This document shows, in pieces, positions 60,527 through 64,000 of a stretch of DNA of 64,000 nucleotides; the first letter of the stretch is position 1; the number at the start of each line of letters is the position of its first letter. Origin of the DNA: Pseudomonas sp. Bc-h (GTDB lineage Bacteria; Pseudomonadota; Gammaproteobacteria; Pseudomonadales; Pseudomonadaceae). A program made the position numbers and the translations under genes. The stretch covers positions 162,684 to 226,683 of the forward strand of contig NZ_MUIN01000013.1 of the NCBI RefSeq assembly GCF_002080045.1. The letters are read 5' to 3'. The notes beneath the pieces were generated by a model, which was given only the letters and a program-made list of their open reading frames with translations, was not told where the DNA came from and searched no databases.

Positions 60527-60751
60527 ATGGCTCAGGAAAAACACTACCGCATCGACTACCTGCTTAACGGCAGCTACAAGACTTTTTACGTCCGCGCCTC
60601 CAACATGGACAACGCTGAGGCCTGGCATTGGGCAACGGTCGATGCGGGCATAGGTCAACTGCCCAAGTACCGAACAGACCCGGTGACCAAGCTCAGCAAG
60701 CCGCAAGCGGAGAAACACGGGATCACTGATGTCGAGTGGCGGACAGGCTGA
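60527..60751 (+). CDS. Small hypothetical protein (74 aa), same family as 24616
   Basis: A 74-residue soluble protein starting MAQEKHYRIDYLLNGSYKT, with AAGGAGAT upstream. The N-terminal beta-like strand pattern (Y-R-I-D-Y-L-L-N) and equal length match the protein encoded at 24616-24840 (Y-T-I-N-Y-L-F-N). Both sit in the stress region. Function unknown. Confidence 0.8.
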   Translation: MAQEKHYRIDYLLNGSYKTFYVRASNMDNAEAWHWATVDAGIGQLPKYRTDPVTKLSKPQAEKHGITDVEWRTG

Positions 60752-60775
60752 GGACGCTTTGCGCGCCTAATTCTG

Positions 60776-60856
60776 ACGTATACGGCCCGGAAATCCTGTG
60801 GCAGGCCCTGCGACGATGTCTCGGACGCGGCCCTAACACGCCAGGGCCGTATACGT
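60776..60856. repeat. Perfect 13-bp inverted repeat with a 55-base spacer
   Basis: Arms ACGTATACGGCCC (60776-60788) and GGGCCGTATACGT (60844-60856) are exact reverse complements. The spacer has no gene. It lies between the small gene at 60527 and the membrane protein at 60974, and could be a long terminator-like hairpin or the ends of a tiny mobile element. No target duplication was seen. Confidence 0.7.
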
Positions 60857-60973
60857 TCCATCGATTTCGGCAATATCAATAATTCGTGAAAAAAGTGTGA
60901 TTATTTTGTGAAAAATTGTTTCCCTCCCCGCACGATTCAAGGCCTGTCCGAGGGCGCTGTGAGGAGATTTACA

Positions 60974-61654
60974 TTGCAACCGACGCACCACGATCTGAAG
61001 ACCGCCTCCCTGGGCGTACTGTTGAGGCTGGTCTTGGTGGGGGTGGCATTTGCCATGCTCTGGCTCGACATAGCGGTCTACCGAACGGACATCCTCGAGG
61101 TCTCGTTCACCGAAATCACCCAGGAGCTGATGCTGTTCGTTTGCGCCATGCTGTTCTGGATGGCTCCCGGGTCTGCGCCGCAGCGAGGGTTCAAGATCCT
61201 CGCCGGTGGCTTTTTTGCCTGCCTGTTGATGCGTGAGCTTGACGGCCTGTTCGACCCTATAAGCCATAGCGCCTGGTGCTGGCCGTTCAGCCTGATCGCG
61301 CTGATATGCATAGGCCTGGCGTTCAGGCCGGCCAATCGAGCTGACACCTTTCAGGCGCTGGCGGCGTTCACCCGTACACCCGCCTTCGGAGCACTGTCCA
61401 CTGGCCTGGCAGTGCTGGTTTTTTCGAGAATATTCGGCATGGGTGCGTTATGGCACCTGATTCTCGATGACGGCTATGCGCGGCTTGCCAAGACCACCGT
61501 TGAGGAAGGCATCGAGCTGCTGACATACGCCATGTGGACGGCGGCTTCCCTTGAGTATTTCTTTGCACAACGCACTTTGTATGGCCCGACTCGCCAACTC
61601 CGCGCCTCGGCGTCTCAACGCGCGATTGTGCAGCGCGGTCATTCACGCACTTGA
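60974..61654 (+). CDS. Hypothetical polytopic membrane protein
   Basis: A 226-residue inner-membrane protein with five or six predicted helices. TTG 60974 is chosen because GAGGAG lies 7 bases upstream; GTG codons at 60959 and 60908 are in frame but without a ribosome site. Conserved-looking acidic residues occur between helices (ITQELMLF, MRELDGLFD, TVEEGIELL), so it may be a small enzyme or channel. No family recognised with certainty. Confidence 0.72.
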   Translation: MQPTHHDLKTASLGVLLRLVLVGVAFAMLWLDIAVYRTDILEVSFTEITQELMLFVCAMLFWMAPGSAPQRGFKILAGGFFACLLMRELDGLFDPISHSAWCWPFSLIALICIGLAFRPANRADTFQALAAFTRTPAFGALSTGLAVLVFSRIFGMGALWHLILDDGYARLAKTTVEEGIELLTYAMWTAASLEYFFAQRTLYGPTRQLRASASQRAIVQRGHSRT

Positions 61655-61856
61655 ATGCAGGGTAATCGTGGAGAGCCGTACCGCTGAGCTTGTCCGCCGC
61701 TCACTGCCGAATTATCTGGTCACCAATTAGTGCTCCCACGGGCAACGCATTTGCTACACCAAGTGGAGGCCGCCGCTGGTGCCCAAGGGCGGGAAATATC
61801 TGGAATCTTCCCCATACACGGCAGTCCACCCTGAACAACAACAAGGAGTTTGCGTC

Positions 61857-62108
61857 ATGGCGATATCACCTCTTGAACTGCGCCACATCATCGAGTGTGG
61901 CTTCCTGCCCCTGCAATGCAGATGCTCAATTGATGAGATGAAAAACGTCTCGATCGAACTGGTCGACCCAGCCTCGGGAAAAAACCTGGTCGCGGGCGGC
62001 ATTCCCATCGCTCAACTGGACACCAGCCGGGCTATCGCGAGTTTGATCGCGGAGCTTAAAAGTCAGCTCGTTTCCAGTCCGCAGGCCCCCGTAAGAAGCA
62101 CTGCGTAG
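61857..62108 (+). CDS. DUF1652 family small protein
   Basis: An 83-residue protein of the Pseudomonas-specific DUF1652 family: SPLELRHIIECGFLPLQCRC, then VELVDPASG-like and the terminal SRAIASLIAELKSQL. ATG 61857 has CAAGGAG upstream. Function unknown; probably cytoplasmic. Confidence 0.88.
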   Translation: MAISPLELRHIIECGFLPLQCRCSIDEMKNVSIELVDPASGKNLVAGGIPIAQLDTSRAIASLIAELKSQLVSSPQAPVRSTA

Positions 62109-62120
62109 ACAGTGCTGTCT

Positions 62121-63044
62121 TCATTCCAGCCCCTGAGTGAGCTGAGCAATGAAGCCGCGAATCCATTCGTGCTGCGGTTTGTCCTGCTTGGCGATGTCCC
62201 AGACCATGAACGACCGGAAGGACGGAACCGCCAGCGGCACGGGGCAGGTGGTCAACGGCATGTGCTGAGCGAAGGCCCGCGCGGCAAAAGTCGGGATAGT
62301 CGCGACCACGTCGCTGCTCAGCAGGGTCGTCAGGGCCCCGGCGAAGTGGGTGAATGAAGCGGTCACTTTGCGCGTGTGGCCGGCTTTTTCGAACAAATCA
62401 TCGATGAAGCCACGCCTGCCGTCGAAGCAGATGCGCACGTGTTCGGCAGCGAAGTACTCTTCCTGACTCAGGCTTTCCTGGCCACAGGCGCCTGGCCGGA
62501 ACAGGCAGGAATAGGAGGAAGAGAACAGCACCTGTGACGAGTAATTGGTGCTGAAGTCCTTCGGTTCGCTGCAAATCACCAGATCCATCGCTGGGTCGTG
62601 CAGTGCGTTTTTCCACAACGAACTGTTGGTCTGGTGAAAGGCGAAGCGCACCCCCAGTCGCTCCCTGGACACGGCCTCGACCAGCCTGGGCGCGAGGAAC
62701 GCCTCGATGTCATCGGACATCGCGAGGTTGAAAACGTAGTGGGATTCCTGAGGGGAGAACGCTGCATCTGAACCCAGCAGCGCAGAGACCGTCGACAGCG
62801 CCTCGGCAATCATCGGTGCAATCTCAAGCGCACGCCGGGTGGGCTGCATGCCCGCGCTGGTCCGGACAAACAATTCATCGCCGAACTGCTCGCGCAGGCG
62901 CCTGAGCGCCGAGCTCACCGCACCCTGGGTGACATGCAGCACGGCCGAGGCCCTCGTCGCGCTGCGCTCGGTCATCAGGCAGTGAAACGTCAGCAGCAGA
63001 TTCAGGTCGGTGCGAGAGATATTACGTACGTTAATCCGGTTCAT
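62121..63044 (-). CDS. LysR family transcriptional regulator (NodD-like group)
   Basis: A 307-residue LysR-type regulator: winged helix at about 10-70 (RTDLNLLLTFHCLMTERSAT, GAVSSALRRLREQFGDELFVR) and effector domain from about 95. It is divergent from an MHS-family transporter at 63132, which it probably controls. The 87-base gap has no palindrome I would call as the site. Confidence 0.9.
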   Translation of the reverse strand: MNRINVRNISRTDLNLLLTFHCLMTERSATRASAVLHVTQGAVSSALRRLREQFGDELFVRTSAGMQPTRRALEIAPMIAEALSTVSALLGSDAAFSPQESHYVFNLAMSDDIEAFLAPRLVEAVSRERLGVRFAFHQTNSSLWKNALHDPAMDLVICSEPKDFSTNYSSQVLFSSSYSCLFRPGACGQESLSQEEYFAAEHVRICFDGRRGFIDDLFEKAGHTRKVTASFTHFAGALTTLLSSDVVATIPTFAARAFAQHMPLTTCPVPLAVPSFRSFMVWDIAKQDKPQHEWIRGFIAQLTQGLE

Positions 63045-63131
63045 ATTTCCTAATCGTTTGCGACGAGCCCTGAGCGGTTCCTAGGATGTCCCCCAAAAGA
63101 AGAACACGAAACCAACCAAAGGGGCAGTCTT

Positions 63132-64000
63132 ATGAGCGTGGCACAGAAATCGATAAGCAAGGGGCATGCCCCGACCAGGCCGGCGGACCTGGATATCCGC
63201 AAACGCGCCATTGCCGTGGGCATCGGCAACTTCATGGAGTGGTTCGATTTCGCGATCTATGGGTATTTTGCGGGCGTGATTGGTGCGTTGTTTTTCCCAT
63301 CCACCGCTGCCGGCGTCTCGATGTTGTCGTCGCTGGCGGTGTTCGCGGTCGGCTTTCTTTCCCGACCACTCGGCGCCTTGATACTGGGCCCGTTGGGCGA
63401 CAGGCTCGGGCGCCGCGCGGTGCTGATCGTGACGGTGTTCGGCATGGGGATCTGCACCACGATCATCGGCCTGCTGCCCCCGTATAGCGCAATCGGCATC
63501 GCCGCGCCCATCCTGCTCATCGCGTTACGGTTCATTCAGGGGATGATGGTGGGCGGCGAGTGGTCCAGCGCCGGGATCTACATCGTCGAGAGCGCGCCGA
63601 ACAACCGCAGGGCGACGGCGGCCAGCGTCATCACCGGCACGGCGGGCCTGGCCTTTCTGTTTGGTACCTTCACCGCCGCGCTGCTTTCCTCAGGCCTGAC
63701 TGACGAACAACTGACGGCCTGGGGATGGCGGGTTCCGTTCGTTGTCTCGATCGTGATGACCGGTGTCGCCGTGTTCATCAGGCGCAAGCTGGGGGACACG
63801 CCGGTCTACGAAGAGTTGGTCAAGCAGCGTGCTTCGATGAAGCTGGCAGCGCCGACGCCCGCTGCAAAACGCAAGGCGTTCATCACCACCTATGCGTTCT
63901 CCGCCTTGTTCGGCGTGTCGCTGTATTACTTCATCACCTACGCCAACAACCATCTCGTCACCTCTGTCGGCCTGCCCAAGAGCACAGCGCTCTGGCTTTG
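63132..64000 (+). CDS. MHS-family MFS transporter (3' partial)
   Basis: The first about 290 residues of a metabolite:proton symporter, MHS family (ProP/KgtP/ShiA-like). Visible: IGNFMEWFDFAIYGYFAG, GPLGDRLGRRAVLI (loop motif) and RFIQGMMVGGEWSSAGIY. The gene runs off the window. The ATG at 63132 follows a short leader with GGGGCAG. Likely substrates are organic acids, shikimate or betaines; the LysR neighbour suggests induction by its substrate. Confidence 0.92.
   Translation, partial: MSVAQKSISKGHAPTRPADLDIRKRAIAVGIGNFMEWFDFAIYGYFAGVIGALFFPSTAAGVSMLSSLAVFAVGFLSRPLGALILGPLGDRLGRRAVLIVTVFGMGICTTIIGLLPPYSAIGIAAPILLIALRFIQGMMVGGEWSSAGIYIVESAPNNRRATAASVITGTAGLAFLFGTFTAALLSSGLTDEQLTAWGWRVPFVVSIVMTGVAVFIRRKLGDTPVYEELVKQRASMKLAAPTPAAKRKAFITTYAFSALFGVSLYYFITYANNHLVTSVGLPKSTALWL

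Overview
The window reads as chromosome of a Pseudomonas, probably an environmental or plant-associated species of the fluorescens/syringae type. Supporting this are the GC-rich base composition, small families typical of the genus (a DUF1652 protein, a DUF2231/sorbosone-dehydrogenase pair, a membrane-bound PQQ glucose dehydrogenase), short leader spacings with GGAG-type ribosome sites, and AlgU-like promoters. No phage, integrase, intact insertion sequence, CRISPR array or rRNA was found. There is one tRNA, tRNA-Asn(GTT), at 14042-14117.

Layout. (1) 1-2456: the end of a branched-chain-amino-acid-type ABC uptake operon (LivM, LivG, LivF types). (2) 2641-4485: a divergent MFS exporter and HxlR regulator sharing a 62-bp dyad. 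(3) 4452-13880: a LysR regulator divergent from a nine-gene operon. It encodes a polyamine/opine-type ABC importer (binding protein, ATPase, two permeases), then two D-amino-acid-oxidase-like FAD enzymes, a small [2Fe-2S] protein, an FAD/NAD oxidoreductase with a BFD-type iron-sulfur module, and a RidA imine deaminase. This resembles opine oxidase / HcnABC complexes. (4) 14042-18741: tRNA-Asn, a sorbosone-dehydrogenase lipoprotein with a DUF2231 membrane protein, an ABC exporter and small unknowns. (5) 18859-24215: an STN-containing TonB siderophore receptor, a YheO/DauR-type regulator, and a coupled EutC-like (ornithine cyclodeaminase family) and EutB-like (PLP dehydratase) pair.

(6) 24616-62108 is a long stress and accessory region. 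It holds an NdiA/holin-X/DUF3618 operon, three zinc-dependent alcohol/formaldehyde dehydrogenases, a 1376-aa CheB-CheR-PAS-kinase-receiver hybrid and a separate CheB. It also has DUF4142, YciE/YciF and Mn-catalase proteins, a MarR-nitroreductase-reductase group, a diguanylate cyclase, an M42 peptidase, Gcd, SDRs, a DUF421 protein and several small proteins. Its most unusual gene (57124-59979) fuses an apparently intact exonuclease III domain to the ligase and polymerase domains of LigD, in the place normally held by the LigD phosphoesterase. Many genes here, and two near 16 kb, are preceded by GAAC(T)-N16/17-TC promoters that resemble the envelope-stress sigma factor AlgU, which suggests a shared general-stress regulon.

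(7) 62121-64000: a LysR regulator divergent from an MHS-family transporter cut by the window end.

All functions are inferred from reading the translated sequence; no database search was possible.
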